From Cyrtodaria siliqua (lineage: Eukaryota > Mollusca > Bivalvia > Adapedonta > Hiatellidae), in contig JAWPHD010010359.1 of the NCBI GenBank assembly GCA_037043455.1, positions 1-64,000 on the forward strand: a stretch of 64,000 bases of DNA, written 5' to 3'. The notes beneath the pieces are model-generated. The model did not search any database. It was given only the letters and a program-made list of their open reading frames with translations, and had not been told where the DNA came from. Every line of letters starts with the position of its first letter. Position 1 is the first letter of the stretch. Shown here piece by piece: positions 34,690 to 44,800 of this stretch. A program made the translations under genes and the position numbers.

Positions 34690-34927
34690 TTTGCGGTGGT
34701 GTAATTGTCATAATTGTGTGAAAATAATGCACTGCCATCTAACGTGTTTTAATGCTCGAGATATAAATTCATAATAAAACTGCTAATATTATTGTTTAAT
34801 CTATATAATGAATTTAAGATTAAATGCAAAACCAATATATTTTAACACATATATGGATTTTTGCGGTATTTTGCAGTGTTTTGCAGCGTTTTGCGGTGAT
34901 TTGAAGTGTTTTGCGGTGATTCGACGG
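34690..34927. repeat. Long terminal inverted repeat, right
   Basis: This is the right arm of the pair in the 5.6-kb insertion. It ends TTTTGCGGTGATTCGACGG, with GTTTTGCAGTGTTTTGCAG steps inside, matching 29814-30030 in inverted orientation. Confidence 0.65.
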
Positions 34928-35065
34928 ACCGTTCAGTCTTTATCACAAATGAGTGTTTCAGCTATAAGTAAGTAAGTAAGTAAATATTTTATTATAGTGA
35001 CATGTGTATACGGAAATAAACCCTTAGATTCGAAATAAACATTACGCAATATTTGTTTATAACAC

Positions 35066-35136
35066 ACGACAGATACCGGTTTAGTCTAATAATTTTTTAT
35101 AGACATATAAGATTTTTTTTAAAACCGGTATCTGTG
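35066..35136. repeat. Short inverted repeat with AGATACCGGTTTA arms
   Basis: ACAGATACCGGTTTA is mirrored by TAAAACCGGTATCTGT about 40 bases later. The same hairpin occurs at 42880-42990 and 61405-61512, always followed by CGTAAC repeats and the half-tRNA-like segment. Confidence 0.75.
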
Positions 35137-35167
35137 ACGTAACCTACATAACGGCAACCTAAATAAC

Positions 35168-35206
35168 GACCTCTCGATCTGGAGTCCGACGCTCTTCCAC
35201 CGGACC
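35168..35206 (-). other. Half-tRNA-like segment (D and anticodon arms, Trp-like)
   Basis: On the minus strand the segment reads GGTCCGGTGGAAGAGCGTCG then GACTCCAGATC. This resembles the D arm and anticodon arm of a tRNA with loop CTCCAGA, anticodon CCA. No T arm or acceptor partner follows. Related copies at 43021-43058 and 61543-61581 have CTTCAGA loops instead. It is a tRNA relic inside a repeat, not a gene. Confidence 0.4.
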
Positions 35207-35339
35207 ACGTTTCTTTCCACTCCACAACGTCAACCAACATAATGGTAACCCAAACAGTGGTATCCCAAATAACGGCAACCCTAAAACCATAATCTAATAT
35301 AGATATAAACAAGAAATATCACTGTAAGTGATAAATGTC

Positions 35340-36262
35340 CCCGAAGTGTCCTTTGACCTCTATGTTTGACCTTGACCTTGGAGCCATGGACCTGGATTTT
35401 GTGCACGACACGTGGTTTGGTTGTGGTGAGCACTTATGCCAAGTTATTTGAAAATCCGTCCAAGCATGCAATAGTTATTGACCGGACACGATTTGACCTT
35501 TGACCTCTAAGTGGGACCTTGACCTTGGGGCCACAGACTTGGATTTTGTGCGCGACACATCGTCTTGTTGTGGTGAGCACTTGTGTCAAGTTATTTGAAA
35601 ATATGTCCATGAATGTCAGAGTTATTGACCGGACGCAATTTGACTTTTGACCTCCAAGTGACTTTGACCTTGAAGACCTGGGTTTTGCGCGCGATAGATC
35701 GCCTTGTTATGGTGATCACTTGTGCCAAGTTATTTAAAAATCATTGCAGAGGTTGTGACGTTACGGTCCGGATACGAAATTGCGTACCTGTTTTTGACCT
35801 ATGAACTGCAAGTGTGACCTTGACCTTTGAGGTACGGACCTGGGTTTTGTGTGCGACACATCGTCTTGTTATGATGATCACTTGTGCCAAGTAATTTAAA
35901 AATCCCTGCAGGGGGTTGTGCATTACGGTCCGGACACGAAAATACGTACCTGTTTTTGACCTATGAACTACAAGTGTGACCTTGACCTTTGAGGTACGGA
36001 CCTGGGTTTTGCGCGCGACACATCGTCTTGTTATGGTGATCACTTGTGCCAAGTTATTTAAAATTCCCTGCAGGGGTTGTGACGTTACGGTCCGGACACG
36101 AAAATGCTTACCTGTTTTTGACCTATGAACTTCAAGTGTGACCTTGACCTTTGAGGTACGGACCTGGGTTTTGCGCGCGACACATCGTCTTGTTATGGTG
36201 ATCAAGTTAATCAAAAATCCATGCAGGGCTTTGAAGGTACAGTCCGGACACGAACTGCGTAA
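35340..36262. repeat. About 162-bp tandem repeat (TGACCTTTGACC type)
   Basis: About six units of 150 to 162 bp are present, the last three spaced exactly 162 bp (35811, 35973, 36135). Landmarks are GACCTTGACCTTTGAGGTAC, TTTTGCGCGCGACACATCGT, CACTTGTGCCAAGTTATTT and GTTACGGTCCGGACACGAA. The array closes with GGACAGACAGACAG and a GCCCCCGAAACC end, a combination I know from molluscan genomic DNA. The open frame at 36388-35741 (minus) is repeat translation. Confidence 0.9.
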
Positions 36263-36299
36263 TGACGGAATCCGGACAGACAGACAGATAGACGGTGCG

Positions 36300-36376
36300 A
36301 TTACTATATGCCCCCGAAACCTTTTTCGGGGCGTGGGGGGGGGGGGGGGTGTGTGTGTGTGGGGGGGGGGGGGGTC
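36300..36376. repeat. G-rich simple repeat
   Basis: CCCCCGAAACCTTTTTCGGG is followed by G runs and a (TG)n stretch, then another G run. Several runs of 14 or more G could form G-quadruplexes on the plus strand; this is inference from sequence. Confidence 0.85.
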
Positions 36377-36723
36377 ATAAACAATCAAACAGGAAAAGCA
36401 GCATTCAAGGACGTGTATTATACATGAAGTTCACCACTAAGTTGATGCTGTTGATGCTACCAAGTTTGTTAGAGAATATAGCTTGACGGGGATTTCTTTA
36501 TTTATCCAGTCTAGTTTAATTGGGATGTCAGTAGGGTAAGAGAGATGTTTGGTGCACCCTATAACCTGGATTATACCCCCAGCGTATTTTTTGCCACGGG
36601 CAGTTCGAAGGCGGTAGCCCTATCAGCGTTTTTATGTTTGCGTTCATTGTCTTTTATTTGATCCTATACTTGTTGTTTAGATGCGTGTTCTATATTTCCT
36701 GATTGACTTTTAGACGAAAAAAA

Positions 36724-36826
36724 GTACCGAACAGCGTCGGCAGTTATGGGATTTGAACCCACGATGATTTTTTTGAGGCCAATTTTCTTATTTTTATTTG
36801 AAGTAACCGCCTGACTTAGCCAGTAC
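36724..36826 (-). ncRNA. Type-B T-arm hairpin module
   Basis: On the minus strand the module starts GTACTGGCTAAGTCAGGCGG and ends TGCCGACGCTGTTCGGTAC. GTC-(A)-GGCGGTTA pairs with TAACTGCCGAC, and the outer GTAC strands pair with one wobble. A TGGG-loop-CCCA hairpin carries the B box GTTCAAATC. Compared with type A, the inner stem has different bases on both strands but keeps pairing. Confidence 0.5.
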
Positions 36827-37371
36827 TTCAGAAATAGCCGTTCTTTACATTTGGTTGTGTTGTGCAATATCTAATTTATTTTTAGAATAAGGCACGTGAC
36901 CAATGGAATTTTGAATTTTTACATGGTCCAGGGGAAATAACTGCTACCATTACTGTAACAATATGGTTATTTGAGTCAGAGGTTATTTCAAGTTTGATTC
37001 ATATCTAAAAGTAAAGATCGGATTTGCATGAAACTGACTCAGTTAAGAAGTTGCGTACCAATGTCCTCATTACTCTAAGGAACAATAGGTATTAGATGTC
37101 GAACAGGACATGTAGCTTTCACGAACATAAAAGGGATGAAGAAAAAGCTCGACACAAACATGTCTTAGAGAAAAGAAAAAAACGAAAAACAACAACAACA
37201 TAGCACTCTTGAGTGATGAAGTGGAGAAGGGTAGAGAATGTGTTATAGTTGACAACAAGCCAATCTCATTAACATCATATCCTAATTACGCTTTGATACT
37301 CTCCGCTATAGGCTTGTAGTGTAGAGTATCGTAGTGGGATAAAGGGTCTGATTTTAATGAGATTGACAACA

Positions 37372-38316
37372 GATCAGACTACACCAATTACCAACCAATC
37401 AGCGGGCAGGGAAAAAGATCCAGGGTAAATTCGGAGCTATTACACAGAATCTCTTAATTTTGATTGGATGACATTTTGATTGGATGACAAGTGTAAACAA
37501 AGCAAAAAATCTTGCTAAAAACAAAAATTCACATTTTGAAGAGTACTTATAAGGTTAAATCATACATTTGTGTGATGCATTCATAATGTGTTGCATAATC
37601 AAAAAAAGAAGTATATTGTACATGTTCCTTATGTTTCTACATGCAAGTAGGTGGGTCAGCACCATCCGACCCAAACAGCTTTTTTCAAAACATACTCAAC
37701 TAATGGCTTATGTATGTTTTCTTGATAAAACTAAGATAGGTCTTTCAAAACAAGTAATAACAAATATAGCTTCCTATATTAGGGAACTCAGTACAGAGAT
37801 TAGACCTATATAGGTCATACTACACCAATTCATTTTCCATAGGTCTACCTTATAGCTCTAAGCTCTGTACTGAGTTCCCTAATATAGGAAGCTATATTTT
37901 TTATTACTTGTCTTGAAAGACCTATCTTAGTTTTATCAAAAAAACATACAGAAGCCATACATTGAGTATGTTTTGAAAAAGCTGTTTGGGTCGGATGGTG
38001 CTGACCCACCTACTTGCATGTAGAAACATGAGGAAAATGTAAAATATACTTCTTTCTTTGATTATGCAACACATTATGAATACATTGCACAAATGTATGA
38101 TTTAACCTTTATAAGTACTCTTCAAAAGTTGAATTTTAATTTTTTAGCAAGATTTTTTGGTTTGATTACCTTGACAACCAATCAAAATTAAGAGATTCTG
38201 TGTAATAGCTCCGAATTTACCCTGGAACTTTTTCCCTGCCCGCTGATTGGTTGGTAATTGGTGTAGTCTGATCTATAAGGTAGGCCTATGGAAAATGAAT
38301 TGGTGTAGTATGACCT
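37372..38316. mobile_element. Giant foldback, about 900 bp, in F2 copy 1
   Basis: The left arm (37372 to about 37811) starts GATCAGACTACACCAATTAC and the right arm (37855-38273) is its reverse complement. The 43-bp loop segment (37812-37854) reappears inverted just outside the right arm (38274-38316), giving the order A, X, A', X'. Imperfect 41-42-bp direct repeats flank the whole (37331-37371 and 38317-38358). F2 copy 2 lacks it, so it is an insertion. The ORF at 37568-37813 lies inside one arm, and I recognise no protein in it. Confidence 0.85.
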
Positions 38317-39489
38317 GTAGTGTAGATAAAGGGTCTGATTTTAATGAGATTGCCAACAAGCGGACACATGTTTTAAAGGATGAAATTGGATATGTGAAAG
38401 TCATTGGCGGGGCGCCAGAAGTGCGCTGCTGCCTATTGGGGTGGTTTTTGATGCTGCATATGCACGTGATTTGTTGTTGTTGTTGTAAAAATGTTGGGAG
38501 TAAAAGTCTGGCTAAAATGTCGGGGGTAAAAGACTTAAGATCGTGTTGTTGTATTGAAATTGCTGTAGTGCAATTGGCGCTATGTCATAGGTCCATATAA
38601 CAACTACAACTTTGAAATTGTATACAGTTGTTCTACATCATAACATGACCCAGTATATCATAACTCTGTGCTGCTTTTTGCAAAAGTTATGCCCGTTTTT
38701 GAACTTAGTATATTGCTTAAGTTTTCCGTTAAGGTCCACTTTTTAGCCAGTATGTTTTTGGAAAAAAATACGGCTTATTGTCATCCCTTCATAACATTCT
38801 AGAAATATATATCATCAGCAATTAATGCAAACACTTAAATAGGTTTTGATATCTTAAGTATGTGCCTTTGTTCTCAGGTTACTATTGTACTGTTGCCATA
38901 AAACTTTTTATACTTTTTAAAATATTTCTACATTTTTGTTATAATATAATAAAAATTTGCAAATAAATACACATGTTTGTTTCCTCCTTTTGAAAACATT
39001 CTGCACCGCCCTGATGATTTGCATCAGTTTCTTCTTGTACAATCCCTGTGGGTTGTACGTGCATGGTAATACGTGATGTATATACTGAAACGCAAAAGAA
39101 ACGCAACACGGGAATTTCCGCTATATATTGTACACTTAATTCCACATAATATTCCAAAGAAATCTCAAGATGTTTTGTAAAAAACAAGTTAATTAAAGAA
39201 AGGATACAACTGTGATGTTGTAGACGTTTTAATCACACTGCACATTGTAACAAGAAATGTTGAAGTTCCTCTTTGAAAAACTGTGCCAGTTCAGTACTGT
39301 ATTTAACGTAAAGAGTTTGTAAAAGTTTGCCACCTAAGTTTGCTCACATGCTTGAGCCAAACGCGTACTCTGTCAATAATGAAACTTAGAAGGAATACTA
39401 TTTGCTGTATTTTGTGTTGTTTTAGTAAAACAAATTCCGAAAGGAGGGGTCTTACGTAGCCATGTACCATTCGATTAGCAGCAGCATAT

Positions 39490-40120
39490 TTTATATACAA
39501 TATATGGCTAGTTTCTTTAAATATGGGGGGTATTATGTGATTTATACTATTATTCTCTAGTTTTATGAAATGATTGTATATTATATAATTAACACCGTCA
39601 TTGATTATTGCCGAAGTGTTTTTTTTTATTTAGATAACGCAACCTCATTTCTTAAAAATAGCATATAATTATATGTGACGATGCAACATGTCATAAATAA
39701 AACTGCATTAACTGCTTTTTTGTGCTTTTTTTTATAAACAAGTGCGATAGAAACCATCATATAAATATCGCCTTTACCAACATAATTAAAAAAAAAGTAC
39801 TGAATTGCGTTAATGGTTCTTATGAGATTTGAACCCATATAAAATCAATCAATTAATGGTTGCATTTTGTTTAAAGCGAAGTAACCATTTGACTATGCCA
39901 GTACTCGATGCAAACACGGACAATTTACGGATATATAGGCAAACCAATATATTTCGCAATATATCTCAAAATCGTGGTTTGCTATAAAACTGCGGTTGGT
40001 CTAAGGGAGATAACTGCTACTCTGGCTTAATCAAAAATGAGTGTTGCAGTAATAAGCCCTAAGTTTCGTAATTATAACGATAACCTACATAATGAATCGA
40101 TCGATAACCAGCATATACAA
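39490..40120. repeat. F1 dispersed repeat, copy d (5'-truncated)
   Basis: This copy starts near GGCTAGTTTCTTTAAATATG, carries a type-A module and ends with CCTAAGTTTCGTAATTATAA and two 15-bp-like units. It abuts F2 copy 1. Confidence 0.85.
39797..39904 (-). ncRNA. Type-A T-arm hairpin module
   Basis: This copy is close to the reference at 11337. On the minus strand it has TACTGGCATAGTCAAATGG and AACCATTAACGCAATTCAGT. One change (GAC to AAC) falls in the inner 3' strand and weakens one pair. The hairpin keeps the B box but has TCTCATA for TCCCATA. Confidence 0.5.
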
Positions 40121-40464
40121 CATTTGCGTTCATTTATAGGAATTCTGTGTGGCTTGTATATATATATGTGTGTGATATATGTGTGATATATGTTATTTTG
40201 TTTGTAGTGTTCTGTTTTATTTCAAACAAATGTTATATTTATTTACTATTCTTTTAGAATGTAACATTTATTGGTGTAATTTGAAAACCTGAGGTTTTTT
40301 AGAATTATTTTGGAGAAAATATCATAAATGTTTTATGTTTTTTTGAACACAGTGAATTAGAACATAAGTTATTTTACAGTTCATTCCGGTTTGATTATAT
40401 CTCAAATTATAGCATGGCATTGGCGTAATATTCGGAAGGAAAATACACATTTAAAGAGTTCCAC

Positions 40465-40652
40465 GCCCATGTTTCCTATTAATCCACACCCATGTTGGCC
40501 ATTAATCCACACCCATGTTGCCCATTAATCCACACCCATGTTGGCCATTAATCCACACCCATGTTGCCCATTAATTCACACCCATGTTGCCCATTAAACC
40601 ACACCCGTGTTGCCCATTAATCCACATCAACACCCATGTTGCCCATTAATCG
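40465..40652. repeat. 23-bp minisatellite of F1 (copy e)
   Basis: About eight units with core CCCATTAATCCACACCCATG, some with GTTGGCC in place of GTTGCCC. Confidence 0.92.
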
Positions 40653-41232
40653 TAAGATAAGTACTGCTTACAGTAGCTATCCCGTCAACAAAAGCCACAC
40701 TTTACAACATCTGTAAACTGTTTCTAAACCTACTGACGACGAGGTATGTACATAACCTATATATTTTGAGAATCCAAGCTCTATAGACACAATATAAACG
40801 GCTTTAACACGCCAGGCCAAACCCCAAAAAAGGAGCGTCGAATTAAGAGTTACAAACTAATAATTCATTGTATCCATATTTAAAACCCCGTGAATAAACC
40901 TTTTAATCGGCACATATACATTATTACATGACATAAACACCTAGATAGAGTTTTGATAAACAATTTTTAATGTAATTTTGCCCTTATTTGGCGGGTTAGT
41001 TTCTTTAAATATATAGTCATACGTGATTTATACTATTATTGCCGAATAGTGATTTTCTTTCCTTTAATTTAGATAACGCAACGTCATTTTCTTGAAAATA
41101 TCGCACACATATGGTGATGCACCATTATTTTTTTATTTTTTTTTAAACAAATGCGATAGAAACCATAATATAAATATCGTTCCTACCTTAAAAATTAAAG
41201 GAAAAAAAAACACATAATGTTTTTAAAAAAAA

Positions 41233-41341
41233 AACACTGAATTGCGTCAATGGTTCTTATGGGATTTGAACCCATATAAAATCAAGTGATAGTTGAATTT
41301 TGTTTTAGCAAAGCGAAGTAACCATTTGACTATGCCAGTAC
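41233..41341 (-). ncRNA. Type-A T-arm hairpin module
   Basis: On the minus strand it keeps GTACTGGCATAGTCAAATGG, the B-box hairpin with perfect TATGGG and CCCATA arms, and AACCATTGACGCAATTCAGT. The final outer bases read GT rather than AC, shortening the outer stem by two pairs. Confidence 0.5.
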
Positions 41342-41683
41342 TCGATGGAAATCTAGACAATTTACGAATATATAGGTAAACCAGTATATTTCGCAATACC
41401 ATCTCAAAATCACTGCGATTGGTCTAAGGGAGATAACTGCTACTCTGGCTTAATCAAAAATGTGTGTTGCAGTTATGAGCCTAAGTTTCGTAATTGTAAC
41501 CTATATTATGGTAACCTACATACCGTTAACCAACATAACGATGCAACCAACGTACGCTAAACTACATAACGGTTACCTAAATAGCGAAATTATTGTAAGT
41601 CATTATAATTTTAGTTAAATTTGCAAAAAATAATAGGACTTTGTTGACTACAGACAATTCCTGTGAAGAATTTCATAAAAAAA

Positions 41684-42363
41684 TACGGTGTTCCGTTAGG
41701 GCCATCGTACCATCGCGTATCGACCTTTACAAATTGATGCGCTTGTACGATGGCGATGGTACGAAGATGCGATGGTACGATGGCGATGAAACGATGGTCT
41801 ATCGCGTCATCGCCAGCGTACCATCGTACCATCACCGTCGTACCATCGCGCATCGACTTTAAACGCGATGGTACGATGGTCGTACCATCGCGCCTCAACC
41901 TTTTACAAGGCGATAGTACGATGGCGATGGTACGATTGCGATGACGCGATGGACCATAGTGCCATCGTGCCATCGCCCATCGCAGTCGATGTGTGCTGTT
42001 GCATCGCCTCCTGCTCCATCGTACCATCGCTTCATCGCCTAAACGGAAGGCGCTGAAGCGATGGTACGATGGAGCAAGGGGCGATGCAACATCGCACATC
42101 GACTGCGATGGTGCGATGGCACGATGGTATTGATGGCGATGGTACGATGGTACGATGGCGACGGTACGATGGTCCATCATCCATACCATCGTACCATCGC
42201 GTTTAAAGTCGATGCGCGATGGTAAGATGGACCATTATATCATCGCCTTAGGACCACCACCATCGTGCCATCGTGCCATCGCCATCGTACATGATCGTAC
42301 CATCGCGCATCGACTTGTAAAGGTCGATACGCGATAATACGATGGCCCTAACGGAACACCGTA
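41684..42363. mobile_element. Palindromic DNA transposon 'PAL', copy IV (680 bp)
   Basis: The ends match copy I exactly. Flanks are AAAAAA on the left and AAAAAT on the right, equivalent to the AAAAAT duplication of copy III with one substitution. The unique centre is almost gone (CGCCTAAACGGAAGGCG remains near 42037-42053), so this copy is close to a pure repeat hairpin. It shares both flanks with copy III. Confidence 0.85.
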
Positions 42364-42634
42364 AAAAATAAATGCAAAACTATTGTTAGTGATTTAAAGC
42401 TTAGTTACTATAGTTTCGCACTAAAAAGTAAAAGTTGTATGAGATACAATAATATGACATTTTTTAATTTTCTCTACCAAATTTTAGAATCCAGCTGTAA
42501 TATTTTCTGACATTATAAAGGGTCAGTATCTGATATAGATTATGTAAAAATCATTTTCGGAAAAAAATGAGTTACAATTATATTATAGTTTCGCGTTAAG
42601 CCCTCGTTATACAATCAAGTGACAGTTGAGTTTT
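42364..42634. repeat. Flank shared with 28234-28494
   Basis: This is the counterpart of the segment right of PAL copy III. Together they show duplication of palindrome plus flanks as one block. Confidence 0.8.
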
Positions 42635-42850
42635 GGGCCCGTATTCATAAAGCAACTTAAGTGGAAAATATTACTTAAGTAAAAATTTAAGATGTTTACA
42701 TATTTTTAAAGATCCTTATTAACCTCTGAGGGTCACTACAAATCATCTATATTAAGATAACTATTTAACTGTAGGTTTTGTTATCAACGTTAAAAAACCG
42801 TCTTAAATCTATAGAAAAGGGTGTTTAAAAAATATATAAACATTACACAA
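42635..42850. mobile_element. GGGCCCGTATTCAT MITE, right end lost
   Basis: The left inverted end and the TTAAGATGTTTACATATTTTT body are present. The middle (AACTGTAGGTTTTGTTATCAA) is longer than in the 161-bp copy, and the right end is missing. Confidence 0.7.
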
Positions 42851-42877
42851 TAACTCACACATAACGTAACAACCACA

Positions 42878-43160
42878 GATACCGGTTTAAAATTATTTTA
42901 TATGTCTGTTAACATGATTAAAAAAAGATCTTATATGTCTAACATTTTTTAATAGACATATAAGATTTTTTTTAAAACCGGTATCTGTGACGTAACCTAC
43001 ATAACGGCAACCTACATAACGACCTCACGATCTGAAGTCCGACGCTCTACCACCGGACAACGTTTCTTTCCACTCCACAACGGCAACCTGCATAACGGCA
43101 ACCCAAACAGTGGTATCCCAAAAAACGGTAACCCTAAAATCATAATCTAATATAGATATA
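42878..43160. repeat. AGATACCGGTTTA hairpin, CGTAAC repeats and half-tRNA segment
   Basis: This is the same three-part unit as at 35066-35300. It has inverted arms CAGATACCGGTTTAAAA and TTTTAAAACCGGTATCTG, then ACCTACATAACGGCA repeats, and then the minus-strand half-tRNA-like segment at 43021-43058. It joins directly to F2 copy 2. Confidence 0.7.
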
Positions 43161-43521
43161 AAAATCGAACTGGAAAAGCAGCATTCAAGGATGTGTATTG
43201 TTGTAGTATACATGAAGTTCACCACTAAGTTGATGATGTTGATGCTACCAAGTTTGTTAGAGAATATAGCTTGACGGGGATTTCTTTATTTATCCAGTCT
43301 AGTTTAATTGGGATGTCAGTAGGGTAAGAGAGATGTTTGGTGCACCCTATAACCTGGATTAAACCCTAGCGGAAATTTTGCCACGGACAGTTCGAAGGCA
43401 GTAGCCCTAGTTTGCGTTCATTGTGTTTTATTTGATCCTATAATTGTTGTTTAGATGCGTGTTTGTTGTTGACTGTGGTCCTTGAACTCTATATTTCCTG
43501 ATTGACTTTTAGAAGAAAAAA

Positions 43522-43624
43522 GTACCGAACAGCGTCGGCAGTTATGGGATTTGAACCCACGATGATTTTTTTGAGGCCAATTTTCTTATTTTTATTTGAA
43601 GTAACCGCCTGACTTAGCCGGTAC
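43522..43624 (-). ncRNA. Type-B T-arm hairpin module
   Basis: This is the cleanest type-B copy. Outer GTACCG pairs perfectly with CGGTAC, where the copy at 36724 has a wobble. Inner GTCAGGCGGTTA pairs with TAACTGCCGAC, and the T-arm-like hairpin holds GTTCAAATC. Confidence 0.5.
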
Positions 43625-44337
43625 GTCGGAATTGGCCGTTCTTTACATTTATATACTTGGCAAGGTTGTGCTCTGCAATATCTAATTTATTTTTAGAATA
43701 GAGCACGTGACCATTGTAATTTTTAATTTGTACATGTCCAGGGGAAATAACTACTACCATTACTGTAACACATACAGAGGTTATTTCAAGTTTGATTCAT
43801 ATCTAAAAGTATAGGTCGGATTTGCATGAAACTGACTAAGAAGTTGCGCACCAATGTCCTCATTAATCTAAGGAACAATAGGTATTAGAAGTCGAAAAGG
43901 ACATGTAGCTGTTACGGAACAAAGTCTGCTAATTAAGTAAGTAACACGTTTTTGGTTTAAACATATTTTATTTCCATATTATACAACATGCGTATATAAA
44001 TAGAATAAAGTTATGAGATTTGAACGAAAGAAAAAAATCTTATAACGATTATCTCCTTAGTATTTAACAAATTCAATTTATGTCGGAGGTTGATACAGTT
44101 TACATGGAAATGGCAATTTTTTTGTTTTTTTATCATATATCTTATTTCGCGTAAAAGGGATGAAGAAAAAGCTCGATACAAACATGTCATAGAGAAAAGG
44201 AAAAAATACGAAAAACAACAACAACATAGCACTCTTGGGTGATGAAGTGGAGAAGGGTGGAGAATGTGTTATAGTTGACAACAAGCCAATCTCATTAACA
44301 TCATATCCTAATTACGCTTTGATACTCTCTGCTATAG

Positions 44338-44800
44338 GTGTAACACGCCCATTGATTGTTGCATTGCGTTGTGTGTGAATTAAAATTTAAATGCCATGTT
44401 GTCATTCATATCTAGGCCCAAAATTAAAAATGAATAACTTGCATTCTCATCGCAAATGACACATATGCTGCCAAAACATCAACAGAAAAATGGGGGTCAT
44501 GTATCTTCTAAGAAAGAACTTGCCTCATGAATGATGGTCCCTTTAAAAACATAAACACTGAGATGCCATTGTATTCATACACTCATTTCCATATAAGCAA
44601 AATAAATTAAAAACTCACAATTTTAACATGACAATGCTTGAAAAATGTAACAAATAGATCAACAATGCGATATAAACCAAAAATAGCACTTTAAATTAGT
44701 GAAAATGCCTTTTTTACAAAAAGAAATGAGAATTATTTATTGACGCCGTTATGCGATACCCCAGGCCGACACTTCCTGTATTGCAATGGGTGTGTTACAC
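44338..44800. mobile_element. 463-bp MITE with GTGTAACAC ends in F2 copy 2
   Basis: Inverted ends are GTGTAACACGCCCATTG and CAATGGGTGTGTTACAC (one mismatch). CTATAG flanks both sides (44332-44337 and 44801-44806). F2 copy 1 has the uninterrupted site GCTATAGGCTTGTAG. Because the flank is palindromic, a 4-bp TATA duplication with one extra terminal base is also possible. No ORF is present. Confidence 0.85.

Larger units (their letters stand above)
29340..34928. mobile_element. 5.6-kb insertion flanked by a 12-bp duplication
   Basis: CCGTTCAGTCTT occurs at 29328-29339 and 34929-34940. The related copy at 61365 reads uninterrupted (ATTCAGTCTTTATCACAA), so the intervening 5.6 kb is an insertion. 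Inside, 29814-30030 and 34690-34927 are inverted copies of each other: CGAATCACCGCAAAACACT, repeated TGCAAAACAC steps, and GTGCATTATTTTTACACAAT. About 474 bp (29340-29813) lies outside the left inverted repeat, perhaps from a further insertion. No transposase was recognised; the interior holds a LINE relic, a tandem SINE-derived array and a minisatellite. Confidence 0.65.
36390..39485. repeat. F2 dispersed repeat, copy 1
   Basis: The sequence matches 43170-46010 along its length: TTGACGGGGATTTCTTTATT, TTTGGTGCACCCTATAACC, AATCTCATTAACATCATATC, CATAGGTCCATATAACAACT and TGCATCAGTTTCTTCTTG. An inverted partial copy lies at 60130-60530 and 61690-61930. It contains a type-B module (36724-36826) and is broken by a palindrome at 37372-38316. 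No ORF looks real. Confidence 0.85.
40255..41640. repeat. F1 dispersed repeat, copy e (most complete)
   Basis: The copy runs from the 5' flank AACCTGAGGTTTTTTAGAAT through the 23-bp minisatellite (40465-40652), the body, a type-A module (41233-41341) and the 3' landmark at about 41475, to short 15-bp repeats. It is then followed by sequence shared with 27243-27385. It is the best single template for the F1 consensus. Confidence 0.85.

Noticed and set aside
35741..36388. 215-codon minus-strand ORF
   Set aside because: It spans several 162-bp tandem units and the G-rich tract (its proline-rich start). It repeats with the unit, so it is not a gene.
37568..37813. 81-codon ORF in the giant foldback
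   Set aside because: It lies within one arm of an inverted repeat, shows no recognisable domain, and the antisense arm has matching sequence; no evidence of coding.
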